Shown here: piece after piece, positions 28,498 to 37,274 of the stretch
How positions within the stretch are numbered: position 1 is the first letter of the stretch
Layout: each line of letters begins with the position of its first letter
Assembly: GCA_006738865.1 (NCBI GenBank)
Contig: AP019701.1
Location: 5,095,974 to 5,159,973, forward strand
Source: Allostella sp. ATCC 35155
GTDB lineage: Bacteria > Pseudomonadota > Alphaproteobacteria > ATCC43930 > Allostellaceae
Direction: 5' to 3'
DNA length: 64,000 nt
Notes under the pieces: model-generated
The model's database searches: none
Seen by the model: the letters and a program-made list of their open reading frames with translations, nothing else
What the model was told of the DNA's origin: nothing
Translations under genes and position numbers: made by a program

Positions 28498-29328
28498 ATG
28501 GGCGATGCTGCGATCAAGGTCACCTTCTGGGGCGTGCGCGGCTCGATCGCATGCGCGGGGCCCGAGACGGCGGCCTATGGCGGCAACACGGCTTGCGTCG
28601 AAGTCCGGTGCGGGCCCCACCGCCTGATCCTGGACGCCGGCACGGGCATCCGGCCGCTCGGCCGGGTCATTGCCGCCGAACCGCCCGCGCCGGTCGACAT
28701 CCTGTTCAGCCACACCCATCTCGACCACGTCCTGGGCCTGCCCTTCTTTGCGCCGGCGCTGATACCGGGGCGCTCGGTCGGCCTCTGGGCGGGCCATCTC
28801 CTGCCGCAGATGACGCTGGAACAGGCGATCCGCCGGCTCATGGCGCCGCCGCTGTTCCCGGTTCCCGTCGACATCCTGGCGGCCGATCTCGCATTTCACG
28901 ACTTCCGCGCGGGCGAGGTTCTGCGACCGCGGCCGGGCATCGTCGTTCGCACGGCGCCGCTGCCCCATCCTGACGGGGCGACGGGGTACCGGATCGAGCA
29001 TGCCGGCCGCGCCGTTGCCTACGTCACCGACCTCGAGCACCGGCCGGGTACCCTCGACCGAGAGGTGCTCGACCTCGTCCGCGGCGCCGACCTGATGATC
29101 TACGATTCCACCTATGACGACGCGGAGTTCGCCGAGCGCGTCGGCTGGGGCCATTCCACCTGGCAGGAGGCGTTGCGCATCGCCGATGCTGGTGACGTCG
29201 CCCGGGTTGTGCTGTTCCACCATGACCCTGCTCGCGACGACGCGGCGCTGGACCGGATCGCCGCGGCGGTGAATCTGCTTCGGCCGGAGACACTGGTGGC
29301 GCGCGAAGGCCAGTCCGTCACCTGCTAG
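28498..29328 (+). CDS. MBL-fold metallo-hydrolase
   Basis: A 276-residue metallo-beta-lactamase-fold protein. It opens KVTFWGVRGSIACAGPETAAYGGNTACVEV, the hallmark of a group of RNase Z-like hydrolases. The metal motif is SHTHLDHVLGLPFF (HxHxDH), with later ligands in VTDLEH and LFHHDPARDD. The function is likely a phosphodiesterase- or lactonase-like hydrolysis, not defined. The ATG at 28498 fits the conserved N-terminus. Its end overlaps the convergent AlgX-like gene by 11 nt. Confidence 0.88.
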   Translation: MGDAAIKVTFWGVRGSIACAGPETAAYGGNTACVEVRCGPHRLILDAGTGIRPLGRVIAAEPPAPVDILFSHTHLDHVLGLPFFAPALIPGRSVGLWAGHLLPQMTLEQAIRRLMAPPLFPVPVDILAADLAFHDFRAGEVLRPRPGIVVRTAPLPHPDGATGYRIEHAGRAVAYVTDLEHRPGTLDREVLDLVRGADLMIYDSTYDDAEFAERVGWGHSTWQEALRIADAGDVARVVLFHHDPARDDAALDRIAAAVNLLRPETLVAREGQSVTC

Positions 29329-30817
29329 GGCCCGAGCCGCCCTCCCGGATATCGGCCAGCAGCGCGTGGATCGCCGCATGGTCTGGCTGAAGCAGGTAGC
29401 AGTCCACGGCCTGGGCCATCGCTGCTTCCCGGTCGCCGATGGCGAGCCAGGCGCGCGCCAGCCAGTAGCACAGGTCCTCGCTGTCGGAGACAGTCTCTCG
29501 GCAGCGGCTCATCTCGGCCACGGCTTCCTCCGGTCGCCCGGCCGCCAGCAGGTTGAAGCCGAGGTGACTGACGAAGAGCGCGTTGTCCGGAGCCATAGCT
29601 GCCGCGCGCCGCGACGCGGCAAGCGAAGCGGCCGCGTTGCCGTTGTGGCGCTGGATCACATTGCTGAGATGCCAGAAGGCCGGGCGGCGGTCATTCCGGC
29701 GAACGGCCTCGCCGACGACCTGTTCTGCTTCGCCGAACAGGCCCGCCTCGTACAGGGTCTGAGCCAGCCAGAAATGCAGGATCGCCGCGTCGGGACTCTC
29801 TGCGACGGCCTGCCGGGCGGCGGCGAGGGCCGCTTGCCGGTTTCCGTCCAGCCGCAGCGCGACAATCTCCAGGCCCGTTCGGCCGACCGAGTCACCGGTA
29901 TCGAACGCCAGCGTCTCGAGTGCTCCGAAGGGCTGATGGTCTCTCGGCGGGAAGGGAAGCCGGCGTTCGGCGACCTCCCAGATCACGACGTCCGGCCGGC
30001 ACGCGTCGATCGCCTCGAACGGCAGCGCATGACCTGTGCTGATCCAATCGATCGTCGCGAACGTCGCATTGACGAAGGGTGCAAGTTCGGTCCCGAAGGA
30101 ATCCCGGGCGATCATTGCCCGGCCCCAGCCGGATTCGCACCGGTAGGCGACCCAGGCCTCTCTCGCGGCGCCGCGATGATCGTGCAGCAGAACGGGCGCC
30201 ACTCGGCCAATGCCGGAGATCTCCGGCACGGGCATCTCAATGATCATCTCCGGCTCGACCAGCGCTCCCATATCGCCGTAGGAACGACGAAACCGATAGG
30301 AGACTTCGCTGCTCTCCACGACCCGGCCCTGCCGATCGGGCGGCAGGGCCGTGATCAGTTCGCGATAGGCCACGAACGCGCCATAGGCCGACCAGTGGGT
30401 ATCGTTGGCCTTGTAGACGTCGATGCCGCCCCGAGCCTCGATCAGCATCCGGGTCGGGTCGATAAACGCGCAGTCTGCAATATCCCGGAACCGCTCGACG
30501 AACCGTTCCGCGAGCGAGTGTTCCGGCAGCCGCACGCTTGGGGGCAGTTCGTCCGGATAGACGAAATGGGCATCCGGTCCGAACAGGACGTACAGGCTCA
30601 GCCCGCGATTGCGAAGCCGGCGGGCCCGCGTCTCCAGCGTTCGCCGCCAGCGATGCTCCAGGGCGGAGGGAAAGGGCTCGGCCGCTGTAAGCGTCGCCAG
30701 CGACGCACCTTCATAGTCCTCGTAGAACAGACGCCCGCTGCGGCCGCGGATGATCGACTTGGCCCGGCCGCGCAGAGCCAGTGCATCGAGGTCTCGTATC
30801 GGGGCTTCGATCGTCAC
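29318..30817 (-). CDS. AlgX/AlgJ-like SGNH acyltransferase domain with C-terminal TPR repeats
   Basis: A 499-residue two-part protein. Residues 15-290 look like the SGNH domain of AlgX/AlgJ, which O-acetylate alginate: GRSGRLFY, then the Asp-His pair NDTHWSAYGAF (Asp139, His141) and the serine motif RDSFGTELAPF (Ser240). Residues about 317-495 are tetratricopeptide-like helical pairs. I see no signal peptide or membrane segment, unlike AlgX/AlgJ, so it is predicted cytoplasmic. It follows an ACP gene with an ATGA overlap, suggesting that it takes an acyl group from that ACP. The acceptor is unknown. Confidence 0.75.
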   Translation of the reverse strand: MTIEAPIRDLDALALRGRAKSIIRGRSGRLFYEDYEGASLATLTAAEPFPSALEHRWRRTLETRARRLRNRGLSLYVLFGPDAHFVYPDELPPSVRLPEHSLAERFVERFRDIADCAFIDPTRMLIEARGGIDVYKANDTHWSAYGAFVAYRELITALPPDRQGRVVESSEVSYRFRRSYGDMGALVEPEMIIEMPVPEISGIGRVAPVLLHDHRGAAREAWVAYRCESGWGRAMIARDSFGTELAPFVNATFATIDWISTGHALPFEAIDACRPDVVIWEVAERRLPFPPRDHQPFGALETLAFDTGDSVGRTGLEIVALRLDGNRQAALAAARQAVAESPDAAILHFWLAQTLYEAGLFGEAEQVVGEAVRRNDRRPAFWHLSNVIQRHNGNAAASLAASRRAAAMAPDNALFVSHLGFNLLAAGRPEEAVAEMSRCRETVSDSEDLCYWLARAWLAIGDREAAMAQAVDCYLLQPDHAAIHALLADIREGGSGPSR

Positions 30818-31071
30818 GGCGGCGGTCGCCGCGATCCCATGATGTCTGCCATGAGATCGATCAGCGCTCCGACATCACGGGCCATCGTCGCGACCCGTTC
30901 CGGAACCCGGACACCGAGCCGCTTCTCCAGCCGGATCATCAGCATCGTGTGCGCTAGCGAATCCCATCCGTCGATGTCTTCCGCCACCGTGTTGCGGGCG
31001 ATCTCGCTTGCCGAGACGCCGAACGTCTCGGCTATGACGTCGATGACGACCCCGGAGATGTCCGGATTCAC
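30814..31071 (-). CDS. Acyl carrier protein
   Basis: An 85-residue acidic helical protein with the phosphopantetheine site GWDSLAHTMLMIRLEK (Ser38 in DSL). It is distinct from the housekeeping AcpP and belongs to the stand-alone carriers of dedicated pathways. Both ends overlap neighbours by four bases: its ATG lies in the stop of the acyl-AMP ligase gene and its stop in the start of the AlgX-like gene. So ligase, carrier and transferase form a coupled module. Confidence 0.88.
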   Translation of the reverse strand: MNPDISGVVIDVIAETFGVSASEIARNTVAEDIDGWDSLAHTMLMIRLEKRLGVRVPERVATMARDVGALIDLMADIMGSRRPPP

Positions 31072-32765
31072 CCGCCCGCTCCATCCTGCAGGAAGCGCCG
31101 ACGGTTCTCGGCGCGGTGCATCTTGCCGCTGGTCGTCTTGACGAGATGGCCCGGCGGAACGGCGACGACCCGATGCGGCGTCGCCTGCAGCCTGCGGGTG
31201 ATCGCCGACTTCACGGACCGGATCAGGGTGCGCGAGGCCTGCCCGTCCGCGGTCTCGACGAGGACGATGAGGCGCTCGGTCCCAATCTCCTCGTCCTCGA
31301 CTCCGAAGGCGCAGATGCGGCCGGGCTTCACTCCCGCGGCTTCACCGGCCGCCGCTTCGACGTCGGGCGCATAGAGGTTGCGCCCGTTCACGATCACGAT
31401 CTCCTTGGTGCGGCCGCAGACGAACAGTTCGTCACCTTCGATGAACCCGATATCGCCGGTCCGGTACCAGCCGTCGCGGAAGGCCGTGTCCGTCGCCGCC
31501 GAATTGCGAAAGTAGCCCTGGAAGCAATGGCTGCCACGCAGCTCTATCTCGCCCACCGGCAGGCCCACGCCACGTCCGCGGCTCGCGATGCGCAACTCGA
31601 TACCTCGCAACGCCGGTCCGCAAGACGCGAACGCCCGACTTCCTGACTTGCCATTGCGAACCACGCGCGCGCGCGCATCCTGCTCGAGGGCCACTGCGTC
31701 GACGCGGAGCGTACGAGGCTGCGGACGCGGCGGCGCCAGGGCAGCGGCCAGCACCGCCTCGGCCAGACCATAGCAGGGTCGGATCTGGTCGCCGCGGACG
31801 CCAAGATGGGACAATGCGGTGACGAACCCCGCCATCGTCTCCGGTCGGCACGGTTCCGCGCTGCTGACGAAGGCGCGGACGGTGTCGAGGCGATAGGCCG
31901 CGTCCTCGGGCAAGGTCCGCACCGTGTGGCGGAAGGCGAAGTTGGGCATCCACACGAGGGTGGCCCGGAACCGCTCTATGGCATCGAGCAGGATCGCGGG
32001 ATCAGCCGTCCATTCGAAAGGATCGAGTGCGATGATCGTGGAGCCGAACGAGAGCGGCGTGAGGAAGCACCCGACCAGTCCCATGTCGTGGTAGAGCGGC
32101 AGCCATGAAGCGATCCGGTCGGTGCCGTCCAGCCCGAGCGCCGGTCCGAGGGCCGCGGCATGCGCGGCCAGCAGCGATGCATCGGGTGCGACGCCCTTGC
32201 GCCGGCCGGTGGTGCCGGAACTGTACTGGACGAAGAGCGGGCGACCGGCGGCGATCATCGCCGGATCGCCGGCCTTCTCGGGCTCGGCAGAGCGCGCAAG
32301 CGGGGCTTCCAGCACGGCGCAGGAAATGCCGCCCAGGGCCTGTCGCATCGCCTGCGCATTGTCGGCGTAGGTGACGAGCGCGGAGGGGCGGAGTTCGGCC
32401 AGGAGGTCCGCGTACTCCGGCCAGTAGAGCGACGGATCCTGCTTCGGCGTCGGGAAGGGAATGATGGTCGGCACCGCGCCCAGCCAGACCGCGCCGAGGA
32501 AGGCGAAGTAGATGTCTGCACAGTGGGTCAGCGCGATCGTGACGTGCTGATCGGCGGCCACGCCCGCGGAGCGGAGTGCCGCCGCCCACCGGCGCGTCTC
32601 TACCACCGCCTCCTTGTAGGAGTACTGCTGCCAGTACCGGCCGCGACGCAGAATCAGGAACGGCCGCCAGGGTGTGCGGGCCGCATGGTGCAGCAGCGAT
32701 CCGACGATGCCGGTTGACGGATCCACCGGCGCCTCAGGACCATCGCCGGACGAGGCGTTCGGCAT
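31068..32765 (-). CDS. AMP-binding acyl-acid ligase (fatty acyl-AMP ligase-like)
   Basis: A 565-residue adenylate-forming enzyme. The P-loop motif is FVQYSSGTTGRRKGV (about 178-192), with LPLYHDMGLVG (A4-like, as in FAALs), GWYRTGDIGFIEGDELFVCGRTKEIVIVNGRNLYAPDVE (A7-A8) and the C-terminal catalytic lysine region VKTTSGKMHRAEN. The HDMGLVG and NLYPxDVE-type motifs are those of fatty acyl-AMP ligases that load carrier proteins. The next gene is an ACP, overlapping by ATGA. It also overlaps the sulfotransferase gene by 32 nt. Substrate acid unknown. Confidence 0.85.
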   Translation of the reverse strand: MPNASSGDGPEAPVDPSTGIVGSLLHHAARTPWRPFLILRRGRYWQQYSYKEAVVETRRWAAALRSAGVAADQHVTIALTHCADIYFAFLGAVWLGAVPTIIPFPTPKQDPSLYWPEYADLLAELRPSALVTYADNAQAMRQALGGISCAVLEAPLARSAEPEKAGDPAMIAAGRPLFVQYSSGTTGRRKGVAPDASLLAAHAAALGPALGLDGTDRIASWLPLYHDMGLVGCFLTPLSFGSTIIALDPFEWTADPAILLDAIERFRATLVWMPNFAFRHTVRTLPEDAAYRLDTVRAFVSSAEPCRPETMAGFVTALSHLGVRGDQIRPCYGLAEAVLAAALAPPRPQPRTLRVDAVALEQDARARVVRNGKSGSRAFASCGPALRGIELRIASRGRGVGLPVGEIELRGSHCFQGYFRNSAATDTAFRDGWYRTGDIGFIEGDELFVCGRTKEIVIVNGRNLYAPDVEAAAGEAAGVKPGRICAFGVEDEEIGTERLIVLVETADGQASRTLIRSVKSAITRRLQATPHRVVAVPPGHLVKTTSGKMHRAENRRRFLQDGAGG

Positions 32766-33444
32766 ACCCGACGGCGCGGCGATAAAGATCGACTTCTTCG
32801 GGCATGCGATCGAACGCCTTGGCGCGCTGCGCGTCGGTCACGCGGGTCAGCATCTCGTATCGGCCGCGTTCGAGCTCGTCGGCGAAGACCCGCTCCTCTC
32901 CGCGATTGACATCCGGCAGTCGGCCGACATAGGGGTCAGCGCGTCGGAACGCGAAGGCAGCGCCGAACGCCGTCAGTCCGGGCGCGAGAAGATCCTGGGC
33001 GAACAGGAAATCGTAGCGGTCGATCTCGCGGCCAGCGAGATGGATGGCCTGAGCGCAGCGAACATTCTCATCCGACAAAACAAAGTCGACGAGGTCCATC
33101 CGCCCGCTGCGAATGGCGTCCGATCGCCATGTCTTGCGGCCGCGAACGGCATCATAGACCTCGTGACGATATTGGGAAACCGCCCGATCGACCGGATGCC
33201 GGACAGCGGCGATGTAGCGGGCGCTCGGCAGCGCCTCTGCGTACTTCTCATAGAAGAAGTGACCGTGAATGCCCCAGAACCAGCACTCGATGAAGCCGAG
33301 ATTGGCAAGGATCAGTTGCTCCGGCTTGCGCGCATTGGCGTATTCGCTGTCATAGTCCCAGAAGAGCCGCCGCCCCGATCCGAAATCGAAAACGTAGCCG
33401 AGCATCGTTCCGGCGGTTTTCGGAATATGGATCGAGACGAACAT
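32734..33444 (-). CDS. Sulfotransferase family protein
   Basis: A 236-residue protein opening MFVSIHIPKTAGTMLG, in which HIPKTAGT (6-13) is the 5'-phosphosulfate-binding loop of carbohydrate-type sulfotransferases. The 3'-phosphate-binding motif appears as AAVRHPVDRAVSQYRHE. It would transfer sulfate from PAPS to a sugar or lipid hydroxyl. It lacks a membrane anchor, so it acts in the cytoplasm. It lies 7 nt after the methyltransferase gene and overlaps the acyl ligase. Confidence 0.83.
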   Translation of the reverse strand: MFVSIHIPKTAGTMLGYVFDFGSGRRLFWDYDSEYANARKPEQLILANLGFIECWFWGIHGHFFYEKYAEALPSARYIAAVRHPVDRAVSQYRHEVYDAVRGRKTWRSDAIRSGRMDLVDFVLSDENVRCAQAIHLAGREIDRYDFLFAQDLLAPGLTAFGAAFAFRRADPYVGRLPDVNRGEERVFADELERGRYEMLTRVTDAQRAKAFDRMPEEVDLYRRAVGYAERLVRRWS

Positions 33445-33451
33445 CGGGCCG

Positions 33452-34615
33452 TCATGCCGACGGCGCGCGGCGGCGTGGCCGCCGCGGGCTGCGCAGCACC
33501 AGCAGATCCTGGTAGCCGAACATGCAGGGGTGGATGGCCTCGACGGAGAACTGCTCGCGGCATACTTCGGCCGCGACCGCGGCAGTCTGCTTGACGTTGC
33601 GGTAGTAGGCCGGGTCCGAGACGATGCCCGAGAGGTCGGAGTTCGGGGAGTCGGGCCCTCTGCCGGTCGTCTTGTACTCGTCGAGCCAGGCGCGATCGAG
33701 GAAGCGGGACGAGAAGGCGACCGCGCTGTCGCCGGTGAATGTCAGGAGTGCAAGGCCGCCGGGTTTCAGGATCCGCCGCAACTCCTCCAGCCACGTCCGC
33801 TGCACCTCAACTGCCAGATGTGTCATCACGGATATGCCGAAGATCAGGTCAAACTGGCCGGCCCGGTAGCGCGTCGGCGGCATCAATGGCCCATCGGCAA
33901 ACGTGATGTCGGCCAGATGCCGCTGCGCCCACTCCACGTTCTGGTGGTCGATGTCGATCCCGTGGAGCGGACCATTCGCTCCGAGCATCCGGAGATAGCG
34001 GGTGACGCGTCCGTGGCCGCAGCCCCAGTCGAGGACCTTCCCCGTCGCGGGATCGAAGCCATGGCCGTGGGCGATCTCGACGATCCGGTGGGCGTCGCTG
34101 TAGCCGTGGCAGACGACATTGCCGATCGTGTTGTAGGTGTGGACCCGCCGCAGCGCCGGCGAGCCTGGAAAGGTCTGCATGGCGCCGAGGTCCTTGGGCA
34201 GCAGGATCGTCGTGCGCAAGCACTCGACGGCATCGTCGCCTCGTCCACGAAAGCTGACGCGGAACCGGAACGCCGGCCCCACATGCGTCGAGTCCGCCAG
34301 GCTGATGCGGATGCGAAAGGCGCTGGCAGCCGCATTCGGCCAGTACCAGTAGACCTCGGCCGCGTGCGGATTCGGCAAGGGATAGTCAAACTCGAAGGCG
34401 ATGCCCGGCGCCGCGTCGACGCGCACAGCATCCGCATCGCCCTCGGGCGCTAGGATTAGTCCAGTCAGCACAACGGCCCCCTGATCGACTGCGAAGCCGC
34501 TGATGGCAAATAGGGGAGCCTGCTGAAGGGCGCACATCTCGCCAGCCGTCAATCCGCGATGCGTGGCTCGCAGCGGCGCGGCGATCGGGCGTGCTTGCGG
34601 TTCCATTGATCGCAT
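33452..34615 (-). CDS. Class I SAM-dependent methyltransferase with N-terminal extension
   Basis: A 387-residue protein. The C-terminal part is a Rossmann methyltransferase: VLDWGCGHGRVTRYLRML (motif I), HGIDIDHQNVEWAQRHL, LIFGISVMTHLAVEVQRTWLEELRRILKPGGLALLTF. Residues 1-150 form a beta-rich domain with aromatic residues (AEVYWYWPNAAASAFRIRISL) that I do not recognise; it could bind glycan. It is the first gene of the minus-strand cluster and diverges from the WsaF-type gene. Confidence 0.82.
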   Translation of the reverse strand: MRSMEPQARPIAAPLRATHRGLTAGEMCALQQAPLFAISGFAVDQGAVVLTGLILAPEGDADAVRVDAAPGIAFEFDYPLPNPHAAEVYWYWPNAAASAFRIRISLADSTHVGPAFRFRVSFRGRGDDAVECLRTTILLPKDLGAMQTFPGSPALRRVHTYNTIGNVVCHGYSDAHRIVEIAHGHGFDPATGKVLDWGCGHGRVTRYLRMLGANGPLHGIDIDHQNVEWAQRHLADITFADGPLMPPTRYRAGQFDLIFGISVMTHLAVEVQRTWLEELRRILKPGGLALLTFTGDSAVAFSSRFLDRAWLDEYKTTGRGPDSPNSDLSGIVSDPAYYRNVKQTAAVAAEVCREQFSVEAIHPCMFGYQDLLVLRSPRRPRRRAPSA

Positions 34616-34633
34616 GGTCCCCCTTGCGCTGGC

Positions 34634-34662
34634 TACCCAGGATAGTAATTATCGGCTGGGTA
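34634..34662. promoter_or_regulatory. Inverted repeat in the divergent promoter region of the glycan cluster
   Basis: TACCCAG (34634-34640) and CTGGGTA (34656-34662) are exact complements. Between them GATA (34641-34644) and TATC (34650-34653) add a further paired step. It is A/T-rich against a high-GC background and lies 18 nt from both start codons of the divergent genes, as expected of an operator acting on both. Confidence 0.5.
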
Positions 34663-34679
34663 ATGTCTAGGTCATCGTA

Positions 34680-36749
34680 ATGGACGATCGGCCGGCAACA
34701 GACCGGCTTGGCGCTGGGCGTCATTCCGACGGCGCGCAGACGTTGGCCTCGCGGCGCGAACTGTTTCGCAGCGCCTTTCAGCGCGACCTGTTCGTCCGTC
34801 GTGTCCTGCACTTCTATCCGGACGAGCCCGTCACGGAGGCAAATGCCGTCCAGATGTACGGGACGAAGCCCGCGCTCCGACGGATCAGCCCCAACCTCCT
34901 TCTGGACGAGACGTGGTATCGCGCCGGCAACCCGGACGTGGAGGCCGCCATCGGTGACGGGCGGATCTATTCCGGATTCCACCATTTCGTGTTCTGGGGA
35001 TGGCGTCAGGGACGGCTTCCCAATCCGATCATGAGCGCCCAAGTGACGGACCGTCCTCTGCCGGCACTCGCCTCTACCAGCTTCGACCCGGAGTCATATC
35101 TTCACGGAAGTGCCGAAGCGCGGCTGTTCCTGCAGCATTTTCCGTTCGTCTCGGCGTTCGAGTTCTTCGACATCTACGGGCGTCGGATCGATCGGCTGCA
35201 CGATGTACCGCCATCGATCCAGCAACTTCTGGAGGCAGAGTTCGACGCCGACTTCTACCGGGCGACATACCTGGCGGACGAACCCGAACGGGTCGTGGCC
35301 CAGCCGTTCCTTCACTATCTCTATGTCGGCCGCCGGCAGGGCCACTCGCCCAATCGCTGGTTCGACGAGGGCTGGTATCTGGCCTTCTATGGCGATGTCC
35401 GCGCAGCGGTGCTGCGCGGCGAACTCATGAGCGGATTCCACCATTATCTGCTGGCCGGAATGCGCGAAGGCCGATCCCCGAGCTATGCACTCGATCGGGC
35501 GCTGGAGATCGCACTGCCCGGCGTGACGCGACCGGAGCTGATGAACCGAACGCGCGAGATCGAACGACGGATCGCGCCGATCCCGGTTTCCGTCGCGTCG
35601 GACGCGCCGCGTACGCTCTGGCTGGTCGTTCCACGCCTCAATCCGGACATCGCCTTCGGAGGGTATCGAGCGCTGTTCGCATTGTCAGCGGAACTGAAAC
35701 GACACGTCGCCGCCACCGGCATGCGACTGGCGATCATCACCACGGAGGAGGCGCAGTCCAACGCAGCCTACTTCGCGTGGCGAATGCGCGGCGAGGAGTG
35801 CCGCTCGCTGCTCACGGATGTGGAGGTGCGCGCACGAGCGGAAATCGGCCGCCTGGCGATCGGTCCGCGGGACCGATTTCTCGCCTATTCGACCTGGGAC
35901 GCGCTCGTCGCCCAGCCCATGGCGGCGCAGACCGACGAAACGCGAATCCTCTCGCTCGTTCAGGAGTACGAGCCGCTCTTCTGCGACCACTCAGCCCTCT
36001 ATGCGCTCAGCGCCAGTGGCCTGGAGGTGCCGTCCTATCCGATCTTCAATTCGGCGGTGCTCCGCGACTATTTCCGGATGCGGCGGCTCGGGATCTTTCG
36101 TGGTGGGAATCGCCCGGTCGAAGGTCGGGACTACGCCGTGTTCGAGCATGTGATCAACGTGCTGCCACGGCCGGACGCTGCAGAGCTTGCGGCGCGCGAG
36201 GAGCGCGTTCTTGCGTTCTATGCCAGGCCGGAACCGCATGCGTCCCGCAACCTCTATGAGATCGCGGAGCTGGCCCTGCGCCGGCTCTGCCAGACCGGCG
36301 CGTTCGACCGGCGGTGGCGCTTCTACGGTCTGGGGTGTCTGGCCGAGTTGCCGGATGTCGATCTGGGTGGCGGGCACCGCCTGGAGTTCGTCCGGAAGAT
36401 GCAGGAAAGCGACTATGTCCGGTTCATGCGCTCGCTCGACATTGGCCTCAGCCTGATGTTCGCGCCGCATCCCAGTCTGATGCCCTACGAGTTCGCGACG
36501 ACCGGCGCCCTCGTCGTCACCAACACGTTCGAGAATCGGAATCGCCGATACTTCGAACGGATCTGCCGGAACTTCGAGCCATGCCGACCCACGATCGAAG
36601 GGGTGGTGGAGAGCGTTCAGCGCGCCCTGGATCGCGTGGAGGACTTTTCCGGCCGGATCGCGGCGGCCTATAGGCCGCCGCCCCGGACGTGGGCCGAAAC
36701 GTTCGACGAAGGCTTCTTCCGGCGCACCATCGCGCCAATGATCCGTTAG
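34680..36749 (+). CDS. WsaF-type glycosyltransferase with N-terminal repeats
   Basis: A 689-residue protein. Residues about 55-280 hold three repeats of the form (F)DexWYrxxxxDVxaAv...SGFHHyxxxGxrxGRxPn, often found at the front of alphaproteobacterial polysaccharide glycosyltransferases. The C-terminal part begins LWLVVPRLNPDIAFGGYRALF and includes ILSLVQEYEPLFCDHSALYALS and SLDIGLSLMFAPHPSLMPYEFATTGALVVTNTF, the pattern of the WsaF/rhamnan-type GT4 enzymes. It probably extends a surface glycan, perhaps with rhamnose or another deoxysugar. It diverges from the methyltransferase gene and shares a putative operator. Confidence 0.8.
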   Translation: MDDRPATDRLGAGRHSDGAQTLASRRELFRSAFQRDLFVRRVLHFYPDEPVTEANAVQMYGTKPALRRISPNLLLDETWYRAGNPDVEAAIGDGRIYSGFHHFVFWGWRQGRLPNPIMSAQVTDRPLPALASTSFDPESYLHGSAEARLFLQHFPFVSAFEFFDIYGRRIDRLHDVPPSIQQLLEAEFDADFYRATYLADEPERVVAQPFLHYLYVGRRQGHSPNRWFDEGWYLAFYGDVRAAVLRGELMSGFHHYLLAGMREGRSPSYALDRALEIALPGVTRPELMNRTREIERRIAPIPVSVASDAPRTLWLVVPRLNPDIAFGGYRALFALSAELKRHVAATGMRLAIITTEEAQSNAAYFAWRMRGEECRSLLTDVEVRARAEIGRLAIGPRDRFLAYSTWDALVAQPMAAQTDETRILSLVQEYEPLFCDHSALYALSASGLEVPSYPIFNSAVLRDYFRMRRLGIFRGGNRPVEGRDYAVFEHVINVLPRPDAAELAAREERVLAFYARPEPHASRNLYEIAELALRRLCQTGAFDRRWRFYGLGCLAELPDVDLGGGHRLEFVRKMQESDYVRFMRSLDIGLSLMFAPHPSLMPYEFATTGALVVTNTFENRNRRYFERICRNFEPCRPTIEGVVESVQRALDRVEDFSGRIAAAYRPPPRTWAETFDEGFFRRTIAPMIR

Positions 36750-36752
36750 GTC

Positions 36753-37217
36753 TCACGCGGCTTCCGGCAGCCCGAAAGCCTGCCGCCAGTTGGCGGGCGT
36801 CATGGCCGCGACATAGTCCCGCTGCATCGCGGGCGTCAGCGCCTCGATCATGAAGCGGTCGTCGACCCAGACCTCGACCACGTCGAACAAGCCGCCGCGA
36901 TTGCACACCCGAGCGGTCCACCCGAGACCAGCTGCCATCGCGATGATGGTCTCGGCCTCGTGCGGCACCGCGATCGCGATGTGCACGCCGGTGGCCGCGC
37001 TGGCGTCGGCCGCGGCGCCCGCCACCTCGGCAGGGCCAGGGACCAGCGCGACTTCGGCGGGGTAGATCTCCAGCTGCGTGCCGCGCTCGTCGCCGGCGAA
37101 GACGATCCACGCGCCCGGCACCGGCGGGAACGGCATGGCCGTCCCGTTCCACATGCGGGCGATGGCTGCGGCAGCGGGGCCCGGTTCGCGAGCGGGCAGC
37201 GAGGCGTGGATCAGCAT
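36753..37217 (-). CDS. Small VOC-like (glyoxalase-fold) protein, function unknown
   Basis: A 154-residue protein. GVHIAIAVPHEAETIIAMAAGLGWTARVCNRGGLFDVVEVWVDDRFMIEALT resembles a half-glyoxalase beta-alpha-beta-beta module, and an earlier half contains PGAWIVFAGDERGTQLEIYP. This suggests the VOC superfamily, but metal ligands are not obvious. No operon partner is evident; it converges on the WsaF-type gene with a 3-nt gap. Function cannot be assigned. Confidence 0.6.
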   Translation of the reverse strand: MLIHASLPAREPGPAAAAIARMWNGTAMPFPPVPGAWIVFAGDERGTQLEIYPAEVALVPGPAEVAGAAADASAATGVHIAIAVPHEAETIIAMAAGLGWTARVCNRGGLFDVVEVWVDDRFMIEALTPAMQRDYVAAMTPANWRQAFGLPEAA

Positions 37218-37274
37218 GGGTGCTCTCCCGGATTGCGATTGCCCGGGTCGGTCGCCGTGGCGGGTCGTTCGGTT

